Below are positions 20,441 through 30,475 of a DNA stretch of 50,997 bases, one piece after another (position 1 is the first letter of the stretch; each line of letters starts with the position of its first letter). The stretch lies in the NCBI RefSeq assembly GCF_913054395.1, contig NZ_CAJXIP010000007.1, positions 1 to 50,997 on the forward strand. The letters run 5' to 3'. Source of the stretch: an uncultured Roseovarius sp. (lineage in GTDB: Bacteria > Pseudomonadota > Alphaproteobacteria > Rhodobacterales > Rhodobacteraceae). The notes under the pieces were generated by a model. The model was given only the letters and a program-made list of their open reading frames with translations. It was not told the origin of the DNA and did not search any database. Position numbers and translations under genes: made by a program.

Positions 20441-21418
20441 TTAGTTCCGCGCAACCTTCAGGTCATTGAACAGATTATTCAACACCAGAAAGTCACCGAT
20501 GCCATCGCAATCCGGCATCGCCAGCACGATATCCTGTACCTTGAGGCCACTCTCACCACCCGTGGCGATGGTTTGCGCCTCAAGGTCGCGTCCGCAATTG
20601 CCCGCGGTCACTTCGGCCTCGACCCGCAGGCTCACGTCGCCGGCACGCAGCGCGGTCCCGGTCGGAAAGGTATAGACCTCGGCCAAGAGAGCATTGTCCA
20701 GATCAGGCGCCCCATGCCGGGTCAGGAACCCGCCTTCGCCATGGGCGGCCCGCGCCATGTCATAGGCGGCATTGTCCCAGACGTGACCCTGATCACCGAA
20801 ATCAGCGCCGTATTCCAGCGCATGAATCTTCATGCCGCTCTGGCCACCCCATTGCACCACAAAGCGGTCGTAATAGGCAAATGTATCGACCACAGCCGTC
20901 GCGATCGCCCCTTCGCCGTTGGCAAAGGAGGCGATGAAAACAGCATTCTCACCAAGCGCGGGAACGGTCAGAACACTTTGGCCCTTATCGTCCGTCACCT
21001 CGGTAAACATCATGCCGCTTTGATGCAGGGTGAATTTCTCGTTGATCATGCAGGGCGCATCAAGCGTGACCTTCACCATCGCGGCGGCCAGCGGCTCGGC
21101 TGTCATCGTGTAGTCGCAGGCAAACCCCGGAACACTCTCTTCCTCGGGAAAGTTATCGGCAAGCAGTTCATCGGTGGCCAGGGCCAGTGTCACCGGCGCC
21201 GCAGGCAAGGCCGCGGGCTCGGGCATAGCAGCAGGTGGCGTCGGCGCCGCCGAGGTCAACGTGATCTGAGTGATTTTGATCTCGGGCTCGCCGACATCAA
21301 ATATGGCCGTGGCATCGGGTGATTGGGCCCCCGAACGGCCCGCCTGCATGAAATAGCCAATTCCAAGCGCACAGACGAGGATACCGCCAGCGGTGATATA
21401 ACGACGATACTTGGCCAT
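20441..21418 (-). CDS. Secreted or membrane-anchored protein of unknown function next to secA
   Basis: 325 aa from the ATG at 21418, chosen for its GGGAGAG ribosome site. The protein opens with a basic stretch and one hydrophobic segment (about residues 8-22), then an Ala/Pro-rich linker (about 55-80). A beta-rich periplasmic domain follows, with conserved-looking Cys pairs (ACDY, APCMI, GNCGRD, MPDCDG) that could form disulfides. I do not recognise a family with a known function. It is co-oriented with secA upstream and with the OmpA fusion downstream, so a cell-envelope role is likely but unproven. Confidence 0.65.
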   Translation of the reverse strand: MAKYRRYITAGGILVCALGIGYFMQAGRSGAQSPDATAIFDVGEPEIKITQITLTSAAPTPPAAMPEPAALPAAPVTLALATDELLADNFPEEESVPGFACDYTMTAEPLAAAMVKVTLDAPCMINEKFTLHQSGMMFTEVTDDKGQSVLTVPALGENAVFIASFANGEGAIATAVVDTFAYYDRFVVQWGGQSGMKIHALEYGADFGDQGHVWDNAAYDMARAAHGEGGFLTRHGAPDLDNALLAEVYTFPTGTALRAGDVSLRVEAEVTAGNCGRDLEAQTIATGGESGLKVQDIVLAMPDCDGIGDFLVLNNLFNDLKVARN

Positions 21419-21513
21419 AACGCTCTCCCATACCTTTGAGGGGTTACGGGAGAGGCTATTGATCAAAAAAGGCTGTCGTGTGGCGAAGAAACGGAGTCAT
21501 TCAGGCGGGCGGC

Positions 21514-24210
21514 TCAGGCCAGCCGCCCGTGACAATGCTTGAACTTCTTGCCTGACCCACAGGGGCAAAGCTCGTTCCGGCCCGGATTTCCCCATGTGCT
21601 GGGATCGGATTCAACAAATCCGTTGGCAGCGTTTTCCGGGTTTTCAGCGGGCGTTGCGTCATGCGCAGGCGCTTCCATCGCGGCCCGCTGTGCGGCCATT
21701 TCCAGCATCAGGGCCTTTTGCTCTTCCTCTGTCATCGGGCGGATCTGTGCCAGCTTCTGGGTCACATCCTCGCGCAGACTGTTGAGCATGCTTTCAAACA
21801 GCTGGAACGCTTCGTTCTTGTACTCGTTCAGTGGATCGCGCTGTGCATAACCGCGAAAGCCTACGACGCTGCGCAGATGTTCAAGCGTCAGAAGATGCTC
21901 GCGCCATTTGCTGTCGATGGTTTGAAGCAAGACCTGCTTTTCGATCATCCGCATGCTTTCGGGGCCAAAGGCAGCGGCCTTGGCGGCCATCATCTCATCG
22001 GCCGCCCGTTCAAGGCGCTCGGTGATCTCTTCATCGTCAACGCCCTCTTCGGCGGCCCAGTCGATCACCGGCAGATCCAGGTTAAGCCGCTCCATCACCG
22101 CCGCATGAAGCCCTTCGGTATTCCATTGATCGGCGTAGGTCTTGGGCGGCATATAGGTGTCAACCAGATCGTCGATCACCTCGCCGCGCATGTCCTCGAT
22201 GATCTCGGACAGATCGCTGGCCTTCATGATATCCAGACGCTGTTTGAACACCACCTTGCGCTGTTCGTTCATCACATCGTCGAACTTGAGCAATTGCTTG
22301 CGAATATCAAAGTTGCGCGCCTCGACCTTGGCCTGCGCGCGTTCAAGCGATTTGTTCACCCAGGGGTGAATGATCGCCTCGCCTTCCTTCATGCCAAGCG
22401 TCGAAAGCACCTTTTCCAGACGCTCGCTTCCGAAAATGCGCATAAGGTCGTCTTCGAGGCTCAGGAAGAATGCCGACATGCCGGGATCGCCCTGACGACC
22501 GGAACGACCGCGCAGCTGATTGTCGATACGGCGGCTTTCATGGCGCTCGGTGGCCAGAACGAAAAGCCCACCTGCGGCTTTCACAGCCTCTTCATCGGCG
22601 GCATGTTCGGCCTCGATCTTTTCGCGGATTTCTTCGGGATCGCCCTCGGGATTGGCGGCGATTGCCTCCATGATCTTGAAGTCGACATTGCCGCCAAGCT
22701 TGATGTCAGTCCCGCGCCCGGCCATGTTGGTGGCGATGGTCACGGCACCAAGTTTACCGGCATCGGCGACGATTTGCGCCTCTTTTTCATGCTGGCGCGC
22801 GTTCAGGACGTTATGCGGAATCTTCGCCTCGGTCAGAAGCCCGCTGAGCAATTCCGACTTTTCGATCGAGGTGGTGCCAACGAGGGTTGGCTGCCCCTTG
22901 TCATGCGCCTCGCGGATTGTCTCGATGATCGCGTTAAGCTTGTCTGTGGTCGTGCGGTATACCGCGTCGTCCTTGTCGATCCGGGCAATCGGCCGGTTGG
23001 TCGGCACTTCGATCACGCCAAGACCGTAAATTTCAAGGAATTCCTCGGCCTCGGTCACGGCGGTGCCAGTCATGCCCGACAGCGTGTCATAAAGACGGAA
23101 ATAGTTCTGAAAGGTCACCTGCGCGAGGGTCACGTTCTCGGGCTGGATCTTGCATCCCTCCTTGGCCTCAATCGCCTGATGCAGCCCCTCGGACAACCGC
23201 CGACCGGCCATCATCCGGCCGGTGAATTCGTCAATCAGAACGACATCGCCGTCACGCACGATGTAATCCTTGTCCTTCTGGAAAAGCTTGTGCGCGCGCA
23301 GCCCCTGATTGACGTGATGCACGATCGTGGTGCTTTCCGGGTCATAAAGCGAACGCCCCTCTTCCAGAACGCCCCGCGTCAGCAGAAGTTGCTCAAGAAA
23401 CTCGTTGCCCTCTTCGGTGAAGGTGACATTGCGGGTCTTTTCGTCAATCGCGAAATGGTCGTCCTGCAATTCGGGGATCAGCGCGTCGATTGTCAGGTAA
23501 AGTTCGCTTCGGTCCTGGCTTGGGCCCGAAATGATAAGCGGCGTGCGCGCCTCGTCGATCAGGATGCTGTCCACCTCATCGACCACGGCAAAGTTGTGGC
23601 CGCGCTGGTTCATCTCTTCGAGCGAGGATTTCATGTTGTCGCGCAGATAGTCGAAGCCAAGCTCGTTGTTGGTGGCATAGGTCACATCGGCGGCATAGGC
23701 GGCCTTTTTCTCGGCCTCGGGTTGTTGCGGATAGACAACACCGGTGGTCATGCCAAGGGCGGCAAACACCTTGCCCATCCACTCGGCATCGCGCCGCGCA
23801 AGGTAATCGTTGACCGTGACCACATGCACGCCGCGCCCGGACAATGCGTTAAGATAGGACGGAAAGGTCGCCACAAGCGTTTTGCCTTCGCCGGTCTTCA
23901 TCTCGGAAATGTTGCCCTGATGCAGGAAAATCCCGCCCATCAGCTGTACATCGAACGCCCGCAGGCCAAGCGCCCGGCGCGCACCTTCGCGGCAATTGGC
24001 AAAGGCCTCTGGCAAAAGCGCATCAAGGCTCTCGCCCGAGGCGATCCGCTTGCGGAATTCTTCTGTCTTTTCAATCAGCCCGGCATCGCTGAGTGCTTCA
24101 AACTCGGGTTCCAGCGCGTTGATCTTTTCGACCAGCGGCCGTGTCGCCTTGATCTTTCGGTCATTCGGCGTTCCGAAGATCTTTTTGGCGACCGTTGAAA
24201 TACCCAGCAT
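21514..24210 (-). CDS. secA: Preprotein translocase ATPase SecA
   Basis: ATPase that drives secretory proteins through the SecYEG channel. It has 898 aa, normal length. Features: Walker A MKTGEGKT (about residues 102-109), DEAD-like [17 protein letters not shown], the preprotein-binding domain, the second motor domain with [14 protein letters not shown] and [11 protein letters not shown], a helical scaffold, and a C-terminal zinc finger [14 protein letters not shown] for SecB and lipid contact. It is divergent from the ppi-argJ-mutT unit; the 190-bp gap presumably holds both promoters. A GC-rich inverted repeat spans its stop codon (no U-tract). Confidence 0.98.
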   Translation of the reverse strand: MLGISTVAKKIFGTPNDRKIKATRPLVEKINALEPEFEALSDAGLIEKTEEFRKRIASGESLDALLPEAFANCREGARRALGLRAFDVQLMGGIFLHQGNISEMKTGEGKTLVATFPSYLNALSGRGVHVVTVNDYLARRDAEWMGKVFAALGMTTGVVYPQQPEAEKKAAYAADVTYATNNELGFDYLRDNMKSSLEEMNQRGHNFAVVDEVDSILIDEARTPLIISGPSQDRSELYLTIDALIPELQDDHFAIDEKTRNVTFTEEGNEFLEQLLLTRGVLEEGRSLYDPESTTIVHHVNQGLRAHKLFQKDKDYIVRDGDVVLIDEFTGRMMAGRRLSEGLHQAIEAKEGCKIQPENVTLAQVTFQNYFRLYDTLSGMTGTAVTEAEEFLEIYGLGVIEVPTNRPIARIDKDDAVYRTTTDKLNAIIETIREAHDKGQPTLVGTTSIEKSELLSGLLTEAKIPHNVLNARQHEKEAQIVADAGKLGAVTIATNMAGRGTDIKLGGNVDFKIMEAIAANPEGDPEEIREKIEAEHAADEEAVKAAGGLFVLATERHESRRIDNQLRGRSGRQGDPGMSAFFLSLEDDLMRIFGSERLEKVLSTLGMKEGEAIIHPWVNKSLERAQAKVEARNFDIRKQLLKFDDVMNEQRKVVFKQRLDIMKASDLSEIIEDMRGEVIDDLVDTYMPPKTYADQWNTEGLHAAVMERLNLDLPVIDWAAEEGVDDEEITERLERAADEMMAAKAAAFGPESMRMIEKQVLLQTIDSKWREHLLTLEHLRSVVGFRGYAQRDPLNEYKNEAFQLFESMLNSLREDVTQKLAQIRPMTEEEQKALMLEMAAQRAAMEAPAHDATPAENPENAANGFVESDPSTWGNPGRNELCPCGSGKKFKHCHGRLA

Positions 24211-24400
24211 TTTTTATCCGTTCCGGTGTTTTGACTATCCGTGACAGGCAATTACTTGCCCCGCTTCCCCGGTCACCCTACAACGGGCGAAAGAGCGCGG
24301 TTTTGCCTTTATCCTAAGGCGATGTAAGGGGCCGCCGACAGAGTGTCAACGTTGCGCGCCCGTGTGGCCGCCATAGCAGTATCGTCAAAGGAATATCTTC

Positions 24401-25258
24401 ATGTTCACACGCCTTCGCCATTTGTCTGCCACCGCGCTGATCACAAGCTTTGCGCTCTGCTCTGCGGTCGCGGCACAGGACGACCCGACACTGGATACCG
24501 TCATGGCCTCGGTCGGTGACAGTACGATCACGCTTGGCCATGTTCTTGCCCTGCGCAACAGTCTGCCTGCGAATTACGACCAACTTCCGCCCGAGGTTCT
24601 TTTCAAGGGTGTTCTCGATCAGCTGATCCAGCAAACCCTTTTGATGCAGGCCCACGAGGGGCCACTGTCCACCGCCGCCAAGCTTCGCCTTGAAAACGAA
24701 ACCCGCGCCGTGACGGCTGGCGATGTGATCGACGACGTTCTTGAGACCGCCCTGACCGACGAGGCCCTGCAATCCGCCTATGAGGCCAAATATACCAGCG
24801 CCGAACAGGAAACCGAATACCGGGCCGCTCATATCCTGGTCGAGACCGAGGACGAAGCCAAGACGCTGATCACCGAGCTTGAAGGTGGCGCGAATTTTGC
24901 GGCACTCGCTCAGGAACATTCCACGGGCCCCTCGGGCCCCGGTGGCGGCGATCTTGGCTGGTTCAGCGAGGGCGTGATGGTGCAGGAATTCTTTGATGCC
25001 GCCGCCAAGCTTGAACCCGGAGAGGTCTCAGCCCCGGTTCAGACGCAATTCGGCTGGCATGTGATCAAGCTCAACGAGACCCGCGTCATGGAACGCCCCA
25101 CGCTGGACGAGGTGCGCGACGAACTGCTGGACGATATCCGTCAGGCCGCTTTCAACGATTACGTGGCCGGACTTGAGAAAAACACCGAAATTACCCGCAC
25201 AGACACAAGCGCCTATGATCCGGCGCTGATCAACAAAACCGATCTTCTGGAGAAATGA
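24401..25258 (+). CDS. Parvulin-type peptidyl-prolyl cis-trans isomerase, secreted
   Basis: Periplasmic foldase related to PrsA/SurA. It has 285 aa. A signal peptide (about residues 1-25, ending SAVAAQD) is followed by a helical chaperone-like region. The parvulin domain lies at about 135-235, with AAHILVETEDEA, GGDLGWFSEGVMVQEF and FGWHVIKL. It lacks a lipobox, so it is probably soluble or peripherally bound. It is the first gene of a tight unit: argJ starts 3 bp after its stop. Confidence 0.92.
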   Translation: MFTRLRHLSATALITSFALCSAVAAQDDPTLDTVMASVGDSTITLGHVLALRNSLPANYDQLPPEVLFKGVLDQLIQQTLLMQAHEGPLSTAAKLRLENETRAVTAGDVIDDVLETALTDEALQSAYEAKYTSAEQETEYRAAHILVETEDEAKTLITELEGGANFAALAQEHSTGPSGPGGGDLGWFSEGVMVQEFFDAAAKLEPGEVSAPVQTQFGWHVIKLNETRVMERPTLDEVRDELLDDIRQAAFNDYVAGLEKNTEITRTDTSAYDPALINKTDLLEK

Positions 25259-25261
25259 ATC

Positions 25262-26491
25262 ATGGGCGCCACCCCGCCGCTTTCACCGCTTGCCCCAGCC
25301 GCCTTTCCCGATCTTCCGACCATCGGCGGGGTGAATTTCGCCACGACCTCGGCCGGGGTGCGTTATCAGGGGCGCACCGACGTGATGCTGGTCACGCTTG
25401 CGCCGGGAACGGCGATTGCCGGGGCGTTCACGCGCTCTGCAACGCGGTCGGCGGCAGTGCTTGACTGTCAGGCCAAGATTGGCGGCGACCCAACCGAAGG
25501 CGCGGCCATCATCGTGAATTCAGGCAATGCGAACGCCTTCACCGGCAGTGTCGGCGACAAATCCGTCGAGGCCGTCACGGGGGCCGTTGCCGAACGGCTT
25601 GGCGTGCCCACCGCGCGGGTATTTTCTTCCTCGACCGGCGTGATCGGCGAGCCGCTTCCGCATCAGCGCATCATCGACAGCATCGACACCCTCAAGGGTG
25701 CGCTTAGCCCCGATGGGATAAGCGGCGCGGCGCGCGCCATCATGACCACCGACACCTTTCCCAAAGGCTCGTCCGAGACCGTGATGATCGACGGGCAAGC
25801 GGTTCATATCGCCGGGATCGCCAAGGGCTCTGGCATGATCGCGCCCGATATGGCGACGATGCTTGTCTATATCTTCACCGATGCCGCGATTGATCAGGCG
25901 ATCCTGCAAAGCACCGTTACCGCGCTTAACCGGACCACCTTCAACTGTATCACCGTCGATAGCGACACCTCGACCTCGGACACCCTTTTGGTGGCCGCGA
26001 CGGGGGCTTCGGGCATCCGTGTGACCGAAAACAACATCGGTTTCATGGAAGGGCTGCGCCGCGTCATGCTTGACCTTGCCCATCAGGTTGTGCGCGACGG
26101 CGAAGGGGCAACCAAATTCGTCGAGATTTCCGTGACCGGTGCCGCCAGCGATGCCGAGGCGCATGTTCATGCCAAAGCCATCGCCAACTCGCCGCTGATC
26201 AAAACCGCCATTGCCGGCGAAGACCCCAACTGGGGCCGAGTCGTCATGGCAGTCGGCAAATCCGGCGCACGCGCCGATCGCGACACCCTGTCGATCTGGT
26301 TTGGCGAGATGCTTGTGGCCAAGGATGGCTGGGTCAGCCCGGAATATGACGAGGAAGGCGCCGCCGCCTACATGAAAAATCAGGACATCGAAATTCACGT
26401 CGATCTTGGCCTCGGCGGAGGTACCGCCACGGTCTGGACCTGCGATCTGACCCACGGCTATATCGACATCAATGCCGATTACCGGTCCTAA
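25262..26491 (+). CDS. argJ: Bifunctional ornithine acetyltransferase / N-acetylglutamate synthase
   Basis: Recycles the acetyl group in arginine biosynthesis, transferring it from N-acetylornithine to glutamate. It has 409 aa. The proenzyme cuts itself before a Thr nucleophile in the conserved MATML segment (about residue 199), giving alpha and beta chains. An N-terminal FATTSAGVRY-type segment, IIVNSGNANAFTG and EDPNWGRVVMAVGKSG are family hallmarks. It is translated 3 bp after the isomerase gene and runs into mutT after 22 bp. Confidence 0.97.
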   Translation: MGATPPLSPLAPAAFPDLPTIGGVNFATTSAGVRYQGRTDVMLVTLAPGTAIAGAFTRSATRSAAVLDCQAKIGGDPTEGAAIIVNSGNANAFTGSVGDKSVEAVTGAVAERLGVPTARVFSSSTGVIGEPLPHQRIIDSIDTLKGALSPDGISGAARAIMTTDTFPKGSSETVMIDGQAVHIAGIAKGSGMIAPDMATMLVYIFTDAAIDQAILQSTVTALNRTTFNCITVDSDTSTSDTLLVAATGASGIRVTENNIGFMEGLRRVMLDLAHQVVRDGEGATKFVEISVTGAASDAEAHVHAKAIANSPLIKTAIAGEDPNWGRVVMAVGKSGARADRDTLSIWFGEMLVAKDGWVSPEYDEEGAAAYMKNQDIEIHVDLGLGGGTATVWTCDLTHGYIDINADYRS

Positions 26492-26513
26492 GGCCGAGCC
26501 CGAAGGTTTGCCA

Positions 26514-26912
26514 ATGAAAGTCGTTCTTGTCTCTGCCGTCGCGCTGATTGATGTCGATGGCCGCGTCCTTTTGGCCCAACGCCCCGCCGGGAAATCCCTG
26601 GCGGGGCTGTGGGAATTTCCCGGCGGCAAGGTAGAACCCGGCGAGAGCCCCGAACACGCACTGATCCGCGAGTTGGAAGAAGAGCTTGGCATCAACACCT
26701 GGGCAAGCTGCCTTGCCCCGTTGACCTTTGCCAGCCATTCCTATGACGATTTTCACCTTCTGATGCCGCTGTTCGCCTGTCGCAAATGGCAAGGCATACC
26801 GCAGGGGCGCGAGGGCCAGACCCTGAAATGGGTGCGCGCGCAGGATCTTAAATCCTATCCGATGCCGCCTGCGGATATTCCCCTGATTCCCATCCTGCGC
26901 GATTGGCTTTGA
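26514..26912 (+). CDS. mutT: 8-oxo-dGTP diphosphatase, MutT-type Nudix hydrolase
   Basis: Hydrolyses oxidised nucleotides such as 8-oxo-dGTP and so lowers mutation. It has 132 aa from the ATG at 26514 (ribosome site GAAGG); an ATG at 26472 inside argJ is less likely. The Nudix box GX5EX7REXXEEXG is complete (GGKVEPGESPEHALIRELEE), preceded by LLAQRPAGKSLAGLWEFPGGK. Last gene of the isomerase-argJ-mutT unit. Confidence 0.95.
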   Translation: MKVVLVSAVALIDVDGRVLLAQRPAGKSLAGLWEFPGGKVEPGESPEHALIRELEEELGINTWASCLAPLTFASHSYDDFHLLMPLFACRKWQGIPQGREGQTLKWVRAQDLKSYPMPPADIPLIPILRDWL

Positions 26913-27087
26913 TGGCGAAGATGGCGCATGCCGCCCATGGATGTATCTCGGTGCAAATCGACGCGCTTTAGGATGTATTTCTGAACATTCTTAAGATTTA
27001 CGTGACATTTGTACAAAATTGGGGACAATCCACATTAGCTTTAAATGTCTGCCAACTTTTTTGCTCATGTTCATCTGGGGAGGAAAC

Positions 27088-27222
27088 ATGCTTCGTACAA
27101 TTCAGGTTGGATCTTGCACGTCCATTCAGGGGATTTTTGTGGGCTTGCTGACCAATGGGTTCATTCAGGTCCGGGTCGGCAATCGGGTGTATTCCGGTCG
27201 CCCGGTCACAAGCGCCGCGTGA
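27088..27222 (+). CDS. 44-residue small protein of unknown function
   Basis: A short frame starting at an ATG with a near-perfect ribosome site (GGGGAGGAAAC at 27077-27087) and ending 44 bp before a strong terminator, i.e. a complete gene unit. The product is mostly beta-prone and basic: it starts MLRTIQVGSC and contains FIQVRVGNRVYSG, which reads like a small beta-barrel or hairpin. There is no signal peptide or membrane segment. I believe similar small proteins occur in other roseobacters near infB, but I cannot name a family. It is convergent with infB and shares its terminator. An upstream GTG at 27019 would add a stretch without coding character. Confidence 0.7.
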   Translation: MLRTIQVGSCTSIQGIFVGLLTNGFIQVRVGNRVYSGRPVTSAA

Positions 27223-27266
27223 CAGGGCCAATAGCGTCATAAAGCTAACGCCTTGTTCAACAAACA

Positions 27267-27295
27267 AAAAGGGCAGCCTCATCGGCTGCCCTTTT
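27267..27295. terminator. Bidirectional terminator between the small protein and infB
   Basis: AAAAGGGCAGCC and GGCTGCCCTTTT form a perfect 12-bp stem with a 5-nt loop. It has U-runs in both directions and lies 44 bp past the small-protein stop and 22 bp past the infB stop. Confidence 0.95.
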
Positions 27296-27317
27296 GCTTT
27301 GATCAGACGCGTGACGC

Positions 27318-29822
27318 TTAGGCCAGGGTGCGCGTGACTTCTTCGCGCTCGAAAATCTCGATCACGTCGTTGGGGCGGATATCGTCGTAGTTTTCGAACG
27401 CCATCCCGCACTCCTGACCGGATTGAACCTCGGGCACTTCGTCTTTGAAGCGCTTGAGCGTCTTGAGCGTACCTTCGTGAATCACCACATCGTCGCGCAA
27501 GAGGCGCACACCGGCAGAGCGGCGCGCAACACCTTCGGTGACAAGACAACCGGCGACCTTGCCGACGCCCGTAACCTTGAAGACCTCTTTGATCTTGGCG
27601 TAACCGATGAACTTTTCGCGGATTTCCGCGCCCAAAAGTCCCGATGCCGCGGCTTTGACGTCATCCACGAGATCGTAAATCACGCTGTAATAGCGGATTT
27701 CGACACCCTTCTGGTTGGCGCTGTTGCGCGCGGGCGCATTGGCCCGGACGTTAAAGCCAAAGACCGGCGCACCCGATGCCTCGGCAAGGCCGATATCGGA
27801 TTCGGTGATCGCACCAACCCCGGAATGAAGCACCCGCACGCGAACCTCGTCGTTGCCGATCTTTTCCATCGCCTGAACGATCGCCTCGGCAGAGCCCTGA
27901 ACGTCGGTTTTGACGACAATCGGCATCTCCTTGACGTTCTCGTCCTGCTTGGCCTTGGCCAGAAGTTGTTCGAGCGAGGTGCCGGCACCGGCAGCAGCGC
28001 GCTTTTCTTTCGCGGCGCTCTCGCGATATTCCGCGATTTCGCGCGCCTGCGCCTCGGTCTCGACGACGTTCAACACGTCGCCCGCTTCGGGCGTGCCGTT
28101 CAGACCCAGAACCTCGACCGGGGTCGATGGCCCTGCTTCCTTGACGCGCTCGCCACGGTCATTGATCAACGCACGGACCTTGCCGTATTGCTGTCCGACA
28201 ACAAAGATATCACCAAGACGCAGCGTGCCCTTCTTGATCAGAACCGTCGCCACGGGGCCACGGCCCACGTCAAGCTGCGCTTCGATCACAGCGCCCTCGG
28301 CGGCCCGGTTCGGGTTCACCTTCAGCTCCAGAAGCTCGGCCTGAAGCGCTATCGCCTCAAGCAATTCATCAAGTCCCTGACCGGTCACGGCCGACACTTC
28401 GACATCCTGCACTTCGCCGGACATCGCCTCGACGATGACCTCATGCTGCAAAAGATCGGTGCGCACCTTGTCGGGGTTGGCATCGGGCTTGTCGATCTTG
28501 TTGATCGCCACGATCATCGGCACCTGCGCCGCCTTGGCGTGGTTGATCGCCTCGATCGTCTGCGGCATCACGGCGTCATCCGCCGCCACCACCAGAACCA
28601 CGATATCCGTCACCTGGGCCCCGCGCGAACGCATGCTCGTAAAGGCCGCGTGACCGGGTGTATCGAGGAACGTAAGCAAGGCACCGCTCTCGGTTGTCAC
28701 CTGATAGGCGCCGATATGCTGGGTGATGCCGCCGGCCTCGCCCGCGACAACCTTGGCGTTGCGGATCGCGTCCAGAAGCGAGGTTTTGCCGTGGTCGACG
28801 TGACCCATGATGGTGATCACCGGCGCGCGCGGCTCAAGATCCTTGGGATCGTCTTCGACTTGCGCGATGACGTCTTCCACGTCGGCATCCGACACCCGCA
28901 CAACGCGATGGCCGAATTCTTCGATGATCAGCTCGGCGGTATCGGCGTCAATGGTTTCGTTCTGCGTCATCATCAGGCCGTTCTGCATCAGCGCCTTGAC
29001 GACATCGCCGACGCGCTCGGCCATACGGTTGGCAAGCTCGGAGACCACAATCGTTTCAGGCAGCTGTACGTCACGCACGACCTTTTCGCGCTCGACATTC
29101 ACGCCCATCGCCTTTTGACGTGCGCGCTCTTGTTTGCGCTTCATCGCGGCCATGGATTTCTGTCGACCGCCTTCACCGCCCGAAAGCGCCTGATTAAGGG
29201 TCAGCTTGCCACCGCGACGACTATCGTCACCGCCACGGCCTTTGTTGCGGCGCGCGGGTTGTTCGCGTTCGGGTTCCTGCTTGCGCGGGGCCGGTGCAGA
29301 TTTGGCCGATGCCTGACGCGGCGCTTCGGGCACGGCGTCGGGCTCTGCCGCAGCAGCGGCGGCCTTGATCGCGGCCTGCTCTGATTCGCGCTTCTTGCGC
29401 TCGTCTTCTTCAGCCTTGGCGCGGGCCCGTTCTTCGGCTTCGCGCTGTTCGCGTTCCTTGGCGTCGGCCTCTTCGCGGCGGCGCATGCGCTCTTCTTCGC
29501 GGGCCTTTTCCTGGGCTTCGCGTTCGGCAGCTTCCTCAGACTCGCGCGCCTTTGCAGCGGCAAGGGCTTTCATCCGGCGCTCCATCTCGGCGTCCGAGAT
29601 ACCTGCGGGACGCTTGCCCGAACCAGCCGCACCAGACGGCTTGCCAGCCCCACCAGCCGCACCAGCCGTTCCCGCGCCCGGTTTGGGCACGACAACGCGC
29701 TTGCGCTTGGTTTCCACCACGACGTTCTTGGTCCGGCCATGGCTGAAGCTCTGCTTCACGTTCCCCGGCCGGGAACCGCCGCCACGCACACCCAAAGGTT
29801 TCTTTCCGTCGTTGTCGCTCAT
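27318..29822 (-). CDS. infB: Translation initiation factor IF-2
   Basis: GTPase that places initiator tRNA on the 30S subunit and promotes subunit joining. It has 834 aa. The N-terminus (about residues 1-250) is a variable region rich in Lys, Arg, Glu and Ala, probably helical, typical of alphaproteobacterial IF-2. The G domain begins at about 338 with [12 protein letters not shown], then DTPGHAAF and NKIDKP. C-terminal domains include [13 protein letters not shown] and end near IEIFEREE. Last gene of the rimP-nusA-ylxR-infB operon. Confidence 0.98.
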   Translation of the reverse strand: MSDNDGKKPLGVRGGGSRPGNVKQSFSHGRTKNVVVETKRKRVVVPKPGAGTAGAAGGAGKPSGAAGSGKRPAGISDAEMERRMKALAAAKARESEEAAEREAQEKAREEERMRRREEADAKEREQREAEERARAKAEEDERKKRESEQAAIKAAAAAAEPDAVPEAPRQASAKSAPAPRKQEPEREQPARRNKGRGGDDSRRGGKLTLNQALSGGEGGRQKSMAAMKRKQERARQKAMGVNVEREKVVRDVQLPETIVVSELANRMAERVGDVVKALMQNGLMMTQNETIDADTAELIIEEFGHRVVRVSDADVEDVIAQVEDDPKDLEPRAPVITIMGHVDHGKTSLLDAIRNAKVVAGEAGGITQHIGAYQVTTESGALLTFLDTPGHAAFTSMRSRGAQVTDIVVLVVAADDAVMPQTIEAINHAKAAQVPMIVAINKIDKPDANPDKVRTDLLQHEVIVEAMSGEVQDVEVSAVTGQGLDELLEAIALQAELLELKVNPNRAAEGAVIEAQLDVGRGPVATVLIKKGTLRLGDIFVVGQQYGKVRALINDRGERVKEAGPSTPVEVLGLNGTPEAGDVLNVVETEAQAREIAEYRESAAKEKRAAAGAGTSLEQLLAKAKQDENVKEMPIVVKTDVQGSAEAIVQAMEKIGNDEVRVRVLHSGVGAITESDIGLAEASGAPVFGFNVRANAPARNSANQKGVEIRYYSVIYDLVDDVKAAASGLLGAEIREKFIGYAKIKEVFKVTGVGKVAGCLVTEGVARRSAGVRLLRDDVVIHEGTLKTLKRFKDEVPEVQSGQECGMAFENYDDIRPNDVIEIFEREEVTRTLA

Positions 29823-29828
29823 ATTACT

Positions 29829-30452
29829 CTACTTTCCTTTCCGGCGCGCTGTCTCGCCGTCCGAGACGCGCAGACCTTTCAGTCTTGCCGCCTCCTCTAC
29901 AACACGTTGCAACAAACCTCCAGCACCCAGTGCCGCATGGATCGTGGTTTGTCGCCCAAAGGCCTGGCCCAGCTCGTCCGCCGTCAACCAGCCTATGAAT
30001 GAGCCGCCCTGTGGCGTGCTCAGCTTTGATTTTCCCCGCTCGGACCCATCGCTGGCCTGAATAAGAACGCGGGCCTCTTCCTTGCCCAGCATGGTCTTGA
30101 CCTTTTCATAGCCAGACACGGCGCGTCCGCCCTTGCGGGCAAGGCTGATAAGGTTGATCACCCGCTTTGCAAGCTGTGTCTCGACCAGATCGGCAAGCCC
30201 CTCGGGCACCTGAACCGGCTGTTTGGCGGCGCGGGCGAAAAGCCCTTTGGCCACCGCCTTTTCCAAGGCCGCACGATCCGCAGACACCCAGATACCGCGC
30301 CCGGGCAGCTTTTCCATCAGATCCGGGGCAATCTGCCCTTCGGGACCAATAGCAAACCGGATCAGCCCATATCTGGGCTGAACCTCGCCTGTGACGATGC
30401 ACTTGCGTTCTGGACCATCAGTCCGGTCTTTGGGTTGCCCTGCGCGCCCCAT
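29829..30452 (-). CDS. ylxR: YlxR-domain RNA-binding protein with a C-terminal L7Ae-like part
   Basis: 207 aa. The N-terminal 90 residues are a YlxR (DUF448) domain, marked by RKCIVTGEVQPRYGLIRF and LPGRGIWV. The second half (about 95-195) resembles the L7Ae/YlxQ ribosomal-protein fold (LISLARKGGRAVSGYEKV), so two proteins that are separate in Firmicutes are joined here, as is usual in alphaproteobacteria. It sits between nusA (23 bp) and infB (6 bp). A role in RNA binding during transcription or ribosome assembly is inferred. Confidence 0.88.
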   Translation of the reverse strand: MGRAGQPKDRTDGPERKCIVTGEVQPRYGLIRFAIGPEGQIAPDLMEKLPGRGIWVSADRAALEKAVAKGLFARAAKQPVQVPEGLADLVETQLAKRVINLISLARKGGRAVSGYEKVKTMLGKEEARVLIQASDGSERGKSKLSTPQGGSFIGWLTADELGQAFGRQTTIHAALGAGGLLQRVVEEAARLKGLRVSDGETARRKGK

Positions 30453-30475
30453 GTGTGCCCCCGAGGCCTGAAAAA

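Noticed and set aside
21495-21535. Terminator at the end of secA
   Set aside because: GGGCGGCT and AGCCGCCC form a stem across the stop codon, but no U-tract follows, so it is not called as an intrinsic terminator.
21661-24198. An 845-codon open frame on the plus strand over secA
   Set aside because: Antisense shadow of secA, with His/Arg/Leu-rich composition and no recognisable domain.
27423-29384. A 653-codon open frame on the plus strand over infB
   Set aside because: Antisense shadow of infB; its product has no domain and the gene beneath it is certain.
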